Assembly (NCBI GenBank): GCA_030628575.1
Contig: DAOVQR010000005.1
Location: forward strand, 1-13,420
Source: a bacterium
Lineage (GTDB): Bacteria; Patescibacteriota; UBA1384; JAMDBS01; DAOVQR01
Length of the DNA stretch: 13,420 nt
Reading direction: 5' to 3'
The notes beneath the pieces are model-generated. The model was not told the origin of the DNA, did not search any database, and was given only the letters and a program-made list of their open reading frames with translations. Positions 7,353 through 13,420 of the stretch are shown here, piece by piece. How positions within the stretch are numbered: position 1 is the stretch's first letter; each line of letters starts with the position of its first letter. The position numbers and the translations under genes were made by a program.

Positions 7353-7388
7353 TTAGAACAATTAGAATAATTAGAGCAATTAGAAATT
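7353..7388. repeat. 9-nt tandem repeat at the 3' end of ftsX
   Basis: TTAGAACAA, TTAGAATAA, TTAGAGCAA and the start of a fourth unit (TTAGAAATT) run without gaps into the ftsX stop codon. Period-9 repeats can arise by slippage. In this frame the repeat supplies the TAA region but adds little coding sequence. Confidence 0.7.
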
Positions 7389-8292
7389 ATACTTTAAGAT
7401 GTTTTCCTATCGAAATAATACTGCAGCTTACACTAATAATAGAGCTGATTATTAATTCAAGAAGAAATATCCAACCAAAATTGTGAATAAAGAATCCTTG
7501 CATATCTAAATTTATATCACCAAGATAATGAGTTATCATAGGTGAGACAAAATAAAGTCCCAACCAAATCAAGATCAATGAAAGAATTGTGGCAAATAAA
7601 GCATATAGTAATGCTTCAATAATAAATGGTACTCTCACAAATATTTCACTGGCTCCCACTAAACGCATAATTTCCATTTCTTTGGTTCTGGTAAAAATCG
7701 CCAATCTCACAGTATTTAAAATTACAAGTATTGATATAGCAATGAAAATTATCCCTAAAATCAAACCAAGTTTTCTTGAAAAATTTGTGATATTAACCAA
7801 CTTTTCAATAATATCTTTATTTTCTTTATAACTTATCCTGTCAACAATGCTTTCGAATCCCTTGCCGGATAAATAATTAGCTACAGATTCCAGATCTTCT
7901 GGACAATGAGTTTTGACATCCAAACTAAAAGGCAAGGGATTATCTTCATCAGAAATTTGTTCTTTTATTTTTTCACTAATTTTCATTTCCTGCCAACGAT
8001 TTAAGGCCTCTTCTTTAGATACAAAATGCACAGATTTTACATCTAATCTATTTTTTAACTTTTTCTCAATAATAAGAATTTGTTCTTCAGTACTATCCAT
8101 CTTAAAATAAACAGCTAAATCAATTTTTTTCTTAATTGATTCAGTCGTGGTATTTATTACAATATTGAAAATGATAAATACGGAGATAATTAAAAGAGTT
8201 AAAGTCATAATTAAAATTGCAACCGAAGAAAGCCACCAATTACGTTTAAAATTTGTAAATCCTAATTTTATTACTCTAATAATAGTATTCAT
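7387..8292 (-). CDS. ftsX: Cell division permease-like protein FtsX
   Basis: FtsX is the four-TM membrane half of the FtsEX complex. It passes ATP-driven conformational change from FtsE to cell-wall hydrolases or their activators. The 301-aa protein has TM1 about 22-44, an extracellular domain about 50-165, TM2 about 173-195, TM3 about 222-248 and TM4 about 271-293, the standard layout. The cytoplasmic segment after TM2 (NTVRLAIFTRTKEMEIMRLVG, about 193-213) is the FtsX/MacB signature, and V-P-F-I-I-E-A-L follows. N-terminal residues G-F-x-N-F-x-R-N-W-W are also typical. The ATG is 5 bp after the ftsE stop. The AGGA ribosome binding site overlaps that stop (TAGGAATTATG), so the two are coupled. 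Confidence 0.95.
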   Translation of the reverse strand: MNTIIRVIKLGFTNFKRNWWLSSVAILIMTLTLLIISVFIIFNIVINTTTESIKKKIDLAVYFKMDSTEEQILIIEKKLKNRLDVKSVHFVSKEEALNRWQEMKISEKIKEQISDEDNPLPFSLDVKTHCPEDLESVANYLSGKGFESIVDRISYKENKDIIEKLVNITNFSRKLGLILGIIFIAISILVILNTVRLAIFTRTKEMEIMRLVGASEIFVRVPFIIEALLYALFATILSLILIWLGLYFVSPMITHYLGDINLDMQGFFIHNFGWIFLLELIISSIISVSCSIISIGKHLKV

Positions 8293-8297
8293 AATTC

Positions 8298-8975
8298 CTA
8301 CATTATATATTTACCTATTCTTTGATCTGAAATAACTCTACCACCTTTAAGTAATACTACCCTCTGTCTCAATTTATCAACAATTGTTTTATTATGAGTT
8401 GCTAATATTACCAAGGTTCCAACTTTATTAATTTTTTTTAATAACTCAATAATTTCCCAAGCATTTACAGGATCAAGGTTTCCTGTTGGCTCATCAGCAA
8501 TCAATACTTTCGGTGAATGAACTAGAGCTCGAGCAATAGCAACTCTCTGTTTTTCACCACCCGATAGGGTTTGAGGGTAAACATCTGCCTTATTAGATAA
8601 TCCGATTAATTTCATAATTTTGTTAACTCGTTTTTTGATTTCTTGTTCATCAATTGCACAAACTTCTAAAGCAAAAGCGATGTTTTCCTGAACTGTTTTT
8701 TGCGGTAATAATTTATAGTCCTGGAAAACAGTACCTATTCTCCGTCTATAAAACGGCAATTCTTTTGCTTTCAATCTAACAACATTTCTTTTGGCAACAA
8801 AAATTTTTCCGCTACTTGGTTTTTCTTCACGGATAAGCAATCTAACCAAAGTTGATTTACCTGCACCAGAAGGCCCTACCAAACAGATAAATTCGCCAGC
8901 AGCGATTTTGATATTAACATTTTTTAAGGCGTGGACATCGCCATAATCTTTACAAACGTGAATAAATTCAATCAT
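8298..8975 (-). CDS. ftsE: Cell division ATP-binding protein FtsE
   Basis: FtsE is the ABC-type ATPase of FtsEX. With the ATG at 8975 it is 225 aa, the usual length. It begins MIEFIHVCKDYGDVHALKNV, the standard FtsE opening. Motifs are Walker A GPSGAGKST (34-42), Q-loop V-F-Q-D-Y-K-L-L (83-90), ABC signature LSGGEKQR (137-144), Walker B VLIADEPTGNLDP (157-169) and the H-loop T-H-N (193-195). The frame is open to a GTG at 9023, but the extra 16 residues have no family match. No good Shine-Dalgarno sits close to 8975. GGAGAG lies about 17 nt away, and TACAAT sits 8 nt before the ATG, so a leaderless or nearly leaderless start is possible. A long dyad (9011-9060) precedes the gene. Confidence 0.95.
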   Translation of the reverse strand: MIEFIHVCKDYGDVHALKNVNIKIAAGEFICLVGPSGAGKSTLVRLLIREEKPSSGKIFVAKRNVVRLKAKELPFYRRRIGTVFQDYKLLPQKTVQENIAFALEVCAIDEQEIKKRVNKIMKLIGLSNKADVYPQTLSGGEKQRVAIARALVHSPKVLIADEPTGNLDPVNAWEIIELLKKINKVGTLVILATHNKTIVDKLRQRVVLLKGGRVISDQRIGKYIM

Positions 8976-9010
8976 GGGTTTATATTGTATCTCTCCCACT
9001 AATCTTTTTT

Positions 9011-9060
9011 CACCAATCAACACTAATATTTTGCACGAATCATTAGTGATATTATTGGTG
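9011..9060. promoter_or_regulatory. Imperfect two-stem dyad with period-9 repeats upstream of ftsE
   Basis: CACCAAT (9011-9017) pairs with ATTGGTG (9054-9060), and CACTAAT (9021-9027) pairs with ATTAGTG (9042-9048), leaving a 14-nt loop and a small asymmetric internal loop. The right side continues as period-9 units (ATTAGTGAT, ATTATTGGT, GTTATTGGT at 9042-9068). It fills most of the 121-bp gap between hepT and ftsE. There is no T-run on the minus strand after it, so an operator or attenuator role, or a repeat element, is more likely than a simple terminator. Confidence 0.5.
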
Positions 9061-9096
9061 TTATTGGTATAATGAAATTAGTGGATGTGTTACTTT

Positions 9097-9501
9097 TCAT
9101 TTAATCTTTTTTATAAATTTTTCAATATCAATTAATTTATTTTGTAATACATCATAAACAATATCATAATCGATATCTTCATAATCATGAACCATAACAT
9201 TTCTAAATCCTGTCATTTTAACTAGTTTATCAAGCATTTTCTGATTAATAATATTATTTTCTTCTAAGATATAAAATGATTCTGCCATAGTGGTGGGTTT
9301 TCTTAATTCTTTATAAGCAATCACTGCTTCTGCCAAATCAATTGTTGCTTGTGATACCAAATACAAATATCGTTCTAAACTACCGCGTATATTAATATCT
9401 TTTTTTATACTCTCAAGTGAATACTTTTTGTAGTTTTCTAAAATCTTTAAATATTTTTTAATTGCGCTAATTTTATTTTCTATCACTTCTAAATTACTCA
9501 T
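9097..9501 (-). CDS. hepT: HepT-like HEPN toxin (DUF86) of a HEPN/MNT toxin-antitoxin pair
   Basis: HepT proteins are HEPN-fold RNases that cleave RNA and are silenced when the partner nucleotidyltransferase adds AMP to a Tyr next to the active site. This 134-aa, mostly helical protein carries the full R-x4-H-x-Y motif at R100, H105 and Y107 (FRNVMVHDY). The E-x-x-x-x-I-x-x-x-K-M-L-D-K-L-x-K-M-x-G-F-R-N segment before it is typical of DUF86. The key Arg, His and the modifiable Tyr are all present, so the toxin should be competent. The ATG overlaps the antitoxin stop (ATGA, 9498-9501), ensuring coupled synthesis after the antitoxin. Known family members act in the cytoplasm. The exact RNA target here cannot be told from sequence. 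Confidence 0.92.
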   Translation of the reverse strand: MSNLEVIENKISAIKKYLKILENYKKYSLESIKKDINIRGSLERYLYLVSQATIDLAEAVIAYKELRKPTTMAESFYILEENNIINQKMLDKLVKMTGFRNVMVHDYEDIDYDIVYDVLQNKLIDIEKFIKKIK

Positions 9502-9896
9502 TTTTTGACTCCTGTTAAATTATATTTAGAAACTAAATAATAGTAATCAAAATATTCATTTAGAATTTTTGGTTCAATAATAATCTTATATGGTTCAATT
9601 TCATAAATCAATTTACCATTTTTAATAATACTATATTTTAATTCTGGACTTTGAGCATTGTTCAAAATAATTATATCAACCATATCTGTTTTTAATATTC
9701 TTGCAATTTTATCTTGCAATATGTATTTTAATTCAAACATTCTTTTCTTATTTTTCATATTTAAATAAACCGCAAAATCATAATCGCTTAGAGGTCCTAC
9801 TTTTTTAGTCGCACGAGAACCAAATAAATAAACAAGCTTGATCTTTGAATAAAGACCAAAAAGGTGTTTTAATTTGTTTAATTTATTTTTATTCAT
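9498..9896 (-). CDS. mntA: MntA-like minimal nucleotidyltransferase antitoxin
   Basis: The 132-aa protein is a minimal DNA-polymerase-beta-fold nucleotidyltransferase. In HepT-MntA systems it neutralises the toxin by AMPylating the Tyr of R-x4-H-x-Y. The G-S-x10-D-x-D motif is exact: G26, S27, then D38 and D40 (GSRATKKVGPLSDYD), with a third acidic residue at D74 (MVDIIIL). The C-terminal 40 or so residues (PYKIIIEPKILNEYFDYYYL) are a Tyr-rich helix, which may contact the toxin. It is first in the pair and overlaps hepT by 4 bp. It has its own promoter directly upstream, with only 9 nt between the -10 and the ATG, so the mRNA is probably leaderless or nearly so. The system sits directly downstream of the putative DGR target. 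Confidence 0.93.
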   Translation of the reverse strand: MNKNKLNKLKHLFGLYSKIKLVYLFGSRATKKVGPLSDYDFAVYLNMKNKKRMFELKYILQDKIARILKTDMVDIIILNNAQSPELKYSIIKNGKLIYEIEPYKIIIEPKILNEYFDYYYLVSKYNLTGVKK

Positions 9897-9905
9897 AACA
9901 AGTAT

Positions 9906-9934
9906 ATTATATCAATAAATACAAATTACTCCAA
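9906..9934 (-). promoter_or_regulatory. Promoter of the mntA-hepT pair, near-leaderless
   Basis: On the minus strand a perfect TATAAT (9906-9911) is preceded by TTGGAG (9929-9934) at 17 bp. Only 9 nt lie between the -10 and the mntA ATG and they contain no Shine-Dalgarno, so transcription probably starts at or within a few bases of the start codon. The -35 matches the consensus at three positions only. Confidence 0.6.
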
Positions 9935-9965
9935 TCTAAAACTGGCCAATGATATTTAGAAAAAA

Positions 9966-11024
9966 TCAAATCTCAAGTTTTTTTCTCAACGCGGGGCGAG
10001 GAGACAAACCCCCGTCGGAATCCGTCGGATGGTCAACGTTCAGGTTGAACCGACAATAGTCGGGATCCCAACCGGCCCCCGGAAGATTGCCGGAGGAGGA
10101 ATTTAAACAATCAATAAACCAAGTAATTGATTTAGTATCAAAAATATCACTACCAGAAGATTCGATTTGTTTGTTAGAAAGAATGTATTTTTCGTATAAA
10201 GCTTGGCTAAATTGGACAAACCATTCTTCTGGAATAGTTGAACTTTCACCATAATATGGGGGATTGGAATTAGTAAACTTTTTTCGATATTCAATGCTTG
10301 TTTCTCCACCTTTAAGAGGGATTCTCCCTTCAATGGCTGTAACTCGATCGTTTTCGTTTGGTAAATCATCACCTGGCCAAGTAACAATGATACTATAACC
10401 GTTAACAATAAAGGGGTATTGCTGAGGGTTGGCTAAAACTTCTGCTTTGGTCTTGCCGCCAGTAATATTGTCATTTTTATCAAGTTGGGTAAAATATTTA
10501 AGTTGGTTTAAATTATCCTCTTGCCAGTCCCCTGATCGCCAGCATTTTTTACCGCCCAGAGAAACAACTTTACTATTAACTTTGTTAATCATTGTTTCTA
10601 AAGATAAAGCATATGGTGCAACAATGATTTTGTTAGCACCTTGTTTTTCTTTTTGTTTTAATAGTTTAACAAATTCTGGATCGTTGGTTAGATATTGATA
10701 GATTGTTTCCATACTGGGGAAAGGATATTCTTTGCTTTTTTCTTTAAAACCAAGTTTTCCTGAAGAAAGAGTTTCATAATAGCCAACTGCTTTACCGACT
10801 GCTTTTTGCTTATCAATTTGTTCTTTAATTTCTTTGGATTTTAATATCTCAAATGGCCAGATAAGCTTTTCTGCTTCCTCGGTTCTTTGAGTTGGTTCTA
10901 ATTTAGATAATTCATTTAAAAATTCATCTTCTTGAGCTTTTTTTCTTTTTGCTTTCTGATCAAGTTCAGGATGAGATAAATTAAACATTTCTTTTGATGT
11001 AATATATTTTGGTATTTCAGACAT
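9966..11024 (-). CDS. Putative DGR-diversified protein with C-terminal C-type-lectin-like variable tail
   Basis: A 352-aa protein with no named family that I recognise. There is no signal peptide, so it is likely cytoplasmic. Residues about 1-80 are charged and helical. About 100-150 includes the ordered strand A-N-K-I-I-V-A-P-Y. From about 200 on there are Trp/Gly-rich strands (FIVNGYSIIVTWPGDD, EEWFVQFSQAL), leading into W-F-I-D-C-L-N and a tail G-x-G-W...R-P-A-L-R (312-347). That tail resembles the end of CLec/formylglycine-enzyme-fold targets of diversity-generating retroelements, which typically finish G-F/L-x-x-R-P/V-A-L. The tail DNA is GC-rich and its candidate variable residues use NNY codons (see the variable-repeat entry). 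The ATG follows the AAA+ gene by 14 bp with AAGGA 7 nt upstream, so the two form an operon. The AAA+ protein is the natural partner candidate. The binding target is unknown. Confidence 0.72.
   Translation of the reverse strand: MSEIPKYITSKEMFNLSHPELDQKAKRKKAQEDEFLNELSKLEPTQRTEEAEKLIWPFEILKSKEIKEQIDKQKAVGKAVGYYETLSSGKLGFKEKSKEYPFPSMETIYQYLTNDPEFVKLLKQKEKQGANKIIVAPYALSLETMINKVNSKVVSLGGKKCWRSGDWQEDNLNQLKYFTQLDKNDNITGGKTKAEVLANPQQYPFIVNGYSIIVTWPGDDLPNENDRVTAIEGRIPLKGGETSIEYRKKFTNSNPPYYGESSTIPEEWFVQFSQALYEKYILSNKQIESSGSDIFDTKSITWFIDCLNSSSGNLPGAGWDPDYCRFNLNVDHPTDSDGGLSPRPALRKKLEI
9990..10100 (-). other. Putative DGR variable repeat (VR) with a GC-rich 3' end
   Basis: This covers codons 309-345 of the 352-aa gene. 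Over 10021-10080, 36 of 60 bases are G or C, against 14 of 60 in the nearby 9901-9960. Residues D320, D322, Y323, C324, F326, N327, N329, V330, D331, H332, D335 and D337 are all encoded by codons ending in C or T (GAT, GAC, TAT, TGT, TTC, AAC, GTT, CAT). They are interleaved with fixed-looking CCC, CGG, CTG and CCG codons. This is the pattern left when AAY codons of a template repeat are randomised at adenines. The tail coding S-P-R-P-A-L (GC-rich, 3' end) sits where an initiation-of-mutagenic-homing site would be. No matching template repeat is found in the window. Confidence 0.62.
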
Positions 11025-11038
11025 AAATGTTCCTTGGG

Positions 11039-13072
11039 TTATGTTATTCCTTTGGCAGTTTTTAACATATCTTCAGTTAAACCACTAATGTTAAAATCTT
11101 TTGTTTGCCAATTCTCAAAATATCCTCCTTGACAAAAAAGTTCCACTAAATAAATTGCATCACTTTTGACCACCGCTGAGGGTTTAATAAATTCTTGATA
11201 AATATAGTATTCTAAACTTTTTTGCATCCTTCCCCGTTTATAAGCTCTAAGAATATGATCAAGCGCTCTAATAGATAAAACTGCTTTTTCTAAAGTTGTA
11301 GGTTTATTTCTCTGACCAATTAGATTGGAAGTGTATTTTTTTTCTCCTGTGAAAATCTGCTGAATCTCTTCTGCCATTTGCGCCAATGATTTCATAATAA
11401 GTTTTCTATTGCCACTTTCATCTATTTTGAATAATCCGCATATAGGACCAATTACTTTTTTATCTTTTTCTTTTTGAATTTCTCCTGGAGTAAGTTTTTC
11501 TTTTTCTTCTTTGGACTTATCGGCGAATAAATTCATTGGAATGTTACCTCTCCTATCTATCAAATATGCTTTAATGATTTTACTGGTTTCATCTACTGGC
11601 AAATAATTATATTCTGCTGACCAAAAACGAGATAGGAATGTTGCGTCCAAGTCAGTACGACCCGCATACTTCTCGCCTTTAATATTGGCTGTTGCCAAAA
11701 TACAAAATCCTTTAGGAATTTCAAATTCTTCTCCACCATTTTCTTGAATTTTGATTTTCTGACCAGGTTTTCTGACAAGCAAGTCATTTAGCCGAAACAA
11801 AATTGATTTGGGAATAGCATCAATTTCATCCAGTATTATTGGCCTGCCCTCCTTCAAAGCTCTAAGTAATGGTCCATATTGAAAAAAACTAATTACATCT
11901 TTTCCTTCTTTGATTATGTCTTCTTTAAGAAATGATTTAAACCTTTCTTTATCATCCTCTGATAAATTTTGATTTGCCGGATTTTTTTCCCACTCATTAA
12001 AAACTACCCGAAAACGAGCAAATCGTTTTTCACTTTCTGTAGCTTTGGGATTTTCCTTTAAAAAATCTTGGTATTGGGAATAATTTTGAGTATATTTTTT
12101 ATCAATTTCTGCTTCACTCGGTTTGCTTAATTGACTTTTACCGATAAGGTCGTATGGATTAGCATACTCATGACCAGAAAATACTTCCGGATCAGTTCCG
12201 ATACCTAAAGCTTTCTTACCTAAATATTTTTTGCAGATATATTTTAAAAATTCAGTTTTTCCTGCCCCTAAATTACCATGAATTAATACTGGAACACCTA
12301 ATATAATATGTTCTAAAACTGCTTCAACCTGTTCTTTAACATACGGTGTCTCAGCAAAATTATCTTCTTTAATTTGTTTTTTGTAACCACGGATTTCACG
12401 TTTTTCAGTTTCATACAAAACATCAACATCTCCTAATTTACTTTCAATCTGCTTTTTAAGCAAATCAATTAATTCTTTATACTTTTTAACATCCCGTTCC
12501 TCAAGCTGGTTTAATTCTCTTCTACCATCTCTAACATGAGCATAAATATTAGCTACCCTTATCTCCAAATTATCAATTACCTTGTTTATAACATCAATTT
12601 TTTCTACCTCAAGATATCCTTTTATTCCATGCCAAAATTTTTTATAGTATTCATTTTGAATATCTGGATTTTCTGAAAGCTCATCAAATTCTTGATTTAC
12701 TTTTTTGTATTCTTCTTCTAACCATGCCAGATCATTCGCAGAGGATGGCTTCATTTCTTTACTATTTTCTTTGGAAATTAACAATAAAATTTCATTTAAA
12801 TTTTTATCAATTAACCCCTTATCTGCAATAGTTTCAGACATTAAATTGTCTAATTGTCTATTATCTATATCTTTGCTTTTGTCTGTCTTCTCACTTTTAC
12901 TTATCTTCTCAATATTTGCATTTTTAACTCGATCATCTTTAATTTCATCAATTTTTATTTTAATTTGACTTGCTCGAAAAAATAGATCTTTTAATCTTTG
13001 CACTCCTTCTTGAGGATTAATTATTTTTTCTTGTTTAGTTTGATTTAATTCTGGGAAAATTTTTTCTGGCAT
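11039..13072 (-). CDS. MoxR/McrB-like AAA+ ATPase with long N-terminal coiled coil
   Basis: A 677-aa predicted cytoplasmic ATPase. Residues about 1-240 are highly charged and helical, with probable coiled coils (about 25-75 and 115-235). The AAA_5-type core has Walker A GNLGAGKTE (266-274), Walker B PIILDEIDAIP (411-421), sensor 1 CILATANIKG (457-466) and an arginine-finger-like L-S-R-F (480-483). The segment FFQYGPLLRALKEGRPIILD is the MoxR/NorQ-style lead-in to Walker B, where these ATPases remodel a partner protein. About 140 residues separate Walker A from Walker B. This is longer than in ordinary MoxR proteins and includes charged low-complexity sequence. The C-terminal 100 or so residues are helical. 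The ATG has AGGAG 6 nt upstream. It is first in a two-gene operon with the putative DGR target, 14 bp apart, which suggests that it acts on or with that protein. Confidence 0.85.
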   Translation of the reverse strand: MPEKIFPELNQTKQEKIINPQEGVQRLKDLFFRASQIKIKIDEIKDDRVKNANIEKISKSEKTDKSKDIDNRQLDNLMSETIADKGLIDKNLNEILLLISKENSKEMKPSSANDLAWLEEEYKKVNQEFDELSENPDIQNEYYKKFWHGIKGYLEVEKIDVINKVIDNLEIRVANIYAHVRDGRRELNQLEERDVKKYKELIDLLKKQIESKLGDVDVLYETEKREIRGYKKQIKEDNFAETPYVKEQVEAVLEHIILGVPVLIHGNLGAGKTEFLKYICKKYLGKKALGIGTDPEVFSGHEYANPYDLIGKSQLSKPSEAEIDKKYTQNYSQYQDFLKENPKATESEKRFARFRVVFNEWEKNPANQNLSEDDKERFKSFLKEDIIKEGKDVISFFQYGPLLRALKEGRPIILDEIDAIPKSILFRLNDLLVRKPGQKIKIQENGGEEFEIPKGFCILATANIKGEKYAGRTDLDATFLSRFWSAEYNYLPVDETSKIIKAYLIDRRGNIPMNLFADKSKEEKEKLTPGEIQKEKDKKVIGPICGLFKIDESGNRKLIMKSLAQMAEEIQQIFTGEKKYTSNLIGQRNKPTTLEKAVLSIRALDHILRAYKRGRMQKSLEYYIYQEFIKPSAVVKSDAIYLVELFCQGGYFENWQTKDFNISGLTEDMLKTAKGIT

Positions 13073-13144
13073 TATTAACTCCTATTTTAATTCGATCTTT
13101 ATTTAAATTTAATCATAAATTGATTATTAAGTAAAATACTAAAG

Positions 13145-13177
13145 GACACCTTAGAGATATACTATTCTAGACACCTT
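13145..13177. repeat. Direct repeat GACACCTT x2 upstream of the AAA+ operon
   Basis: GACACCTT occurs at 13145-13152 and 13170-13177, 25 bp apart start to start, with AAAGG and CCTTT at the outer ends. The spacing of about two and a half helical turns puts the copies on roughly opposite faces. They lie 73-105 bp before the AAA+ start codon. They could be operator half-sites or fragments of the AGGTGTC repeat family seen in tsaB. I see no convincing -35/-10 pair in 13073-13144. Confidence 0.5.
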
Positions 13178-13238
13178 TGGCATTCAACCATTTTTCACAT
13201 CAAATAAACTTCTAGTATTAACAATATCCTTTTTTATC

Positions 13239-13420
13239 GCCCAGCCGCGGCGAGCTTGGGCAATACCGTAACGCATGTTTTCTAGATGTGCTGGTTGATG
13301 AGAAAACGTATTTTCTGGACAACCCTTTAGGCCAAGTAAGACTTCGGCCCGACCTGAAGCAGCGCTTCAGGTCGAGAGCGGCTATTCGCACTCTGCCGGG
13401 CCGTCTCCCCGGTGATTACT
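13239..13420. ncRNA. GC-rich foldable segment, candidate structured RNA (cut by the window edge)
   Basis: From about 13239 the DNA turns GC-rich (39 of 60 bases in 13341-13400) and is dense in helices. GCCC-AGC pairs with GCT-GGGC (13239-13261). AGAAAA/TTTTCT closes a 4-nt loop at 13301-13316. A multibranch fold is possible at the edge: AGTAA (13335-13339) with TTACT (13416-13420), CGGCCCG (13345-13351) with CGGGCCG (13397-13403), and inside these a perfect 11-bp hairpin (13350-13360 with 13364-13374) and AGAG/CTCT (13375-13378 with 13391-13394). The two outer bases of the 11-bp hairpin compete with the CGGCCCG stem. The strand is unknown. I found no match to tmRNA, RNase P, SRP or 5S signatures. 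It could be a DGR-linked RNA, an IS end or a GC-rich coding remnant. Confidence 0.38.

Noticed and set aside
8976..9023. A 16-codon upstream extension of ftsE from a GTG
   Set aside because: FtsE proteins start at the M-I-E-F equivalent. The extension has no family similarity and lies in a dyad/repeat region.
10103..10408. A 101-codon frame overlapping the putative variable gene on the same strand
   Set aside because: It lies wholly inside the 352-aa gene in another frame, has no family features and appears to be a shadow frame.
13184..13276. A 30-codon minus-strand frame (starting MRYGIAQARRGW) whose open frame extends to about 13366 without a further ATG
   Set aside because: It looks somewhat protein-like but matches no family I know, has no visible ribosome binding site, and upstream hits an in-frame stop inside the 11-bp hairpin. 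It may be a gene remnant or chance within a structured RNA region.
13330..13420. The GC-rich right edge as the DGR template repeat
   Set aside because: It is not AAY-rich and shows no convincing alignment with the variable repeat at 9990-10100. The template, if any, lies outside the window.

Overview
The window looks like part of a Patescibacteria (Candidate Phyla Radiation) chromosome, probably Parcubacteria-like. This is inferred from the very AT-rich DNA, short leaders, tightly packed same-strand genes, a shortened TsaB, a lamin-tail/thermonuclease surface protein, and a probable diversity-generating retroelement (DGR) target beside an AAA+ ATPase. No rRNA or tRNA is visible, so the lineage is not proven. 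All complete genes are on the minus strand. Only a fragment at the left edge is on the plus strand.

Layout, left to right (transcription runs right to left). 1-104: C-terminal end of an IS110-family transposase (+). 105-303: modular palindromes and a possible terminator. 304-5615: a six-gene operon read ruvB, small 3-TM protein, bPH-domain membrane protein, exported nuclease, tsaE, tsaB. Its genes abut or overlap, and it has a strong sigma70-like promoter at 5640-5668. 5831-7054: an exported coiled-coil M23 peptidase with its own promoter. 7387-8975: ftsE-ftsX. FtsEX next to an active-site-intact coiled-coil hydrolase fits the known FtsEX-PcsB/EnvC theme of division-coupled wall cleavage. 9097-9896: a HepT-MntA (HEPN/MNT) toxin-antitoxin pair with a near-leaderless promoter. 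9966-13072: a MoxR/McrB-like AAA+ ATPase followed by a protein whose C-terminus has the marks of a DGR variable repeat. 13073-13420: direct repeats, then a GC-rich foldable segment cut by the window edge.

The most interesting region is 9966-13420. The last 37 or so residues of the 352-residue protein are encoded by DNA at about 60% GC inside a gene that is otherwise AT-rich. Nearly all candidate diversified residues there are encoded by NNY codons interleaved with fixed residues, as expected if AAY codons in a template were mutagenised at adenine. No reverse transcriptase or template repeat is in the window, so the DGR machinery must lie outside it or be lost.

Other structure includes two back-to-back REP-like palindromes inside the tsaB reading frame, several 8-9 nt tandem repeats between genes, and a long imperfect dyad upstream of ftsE.
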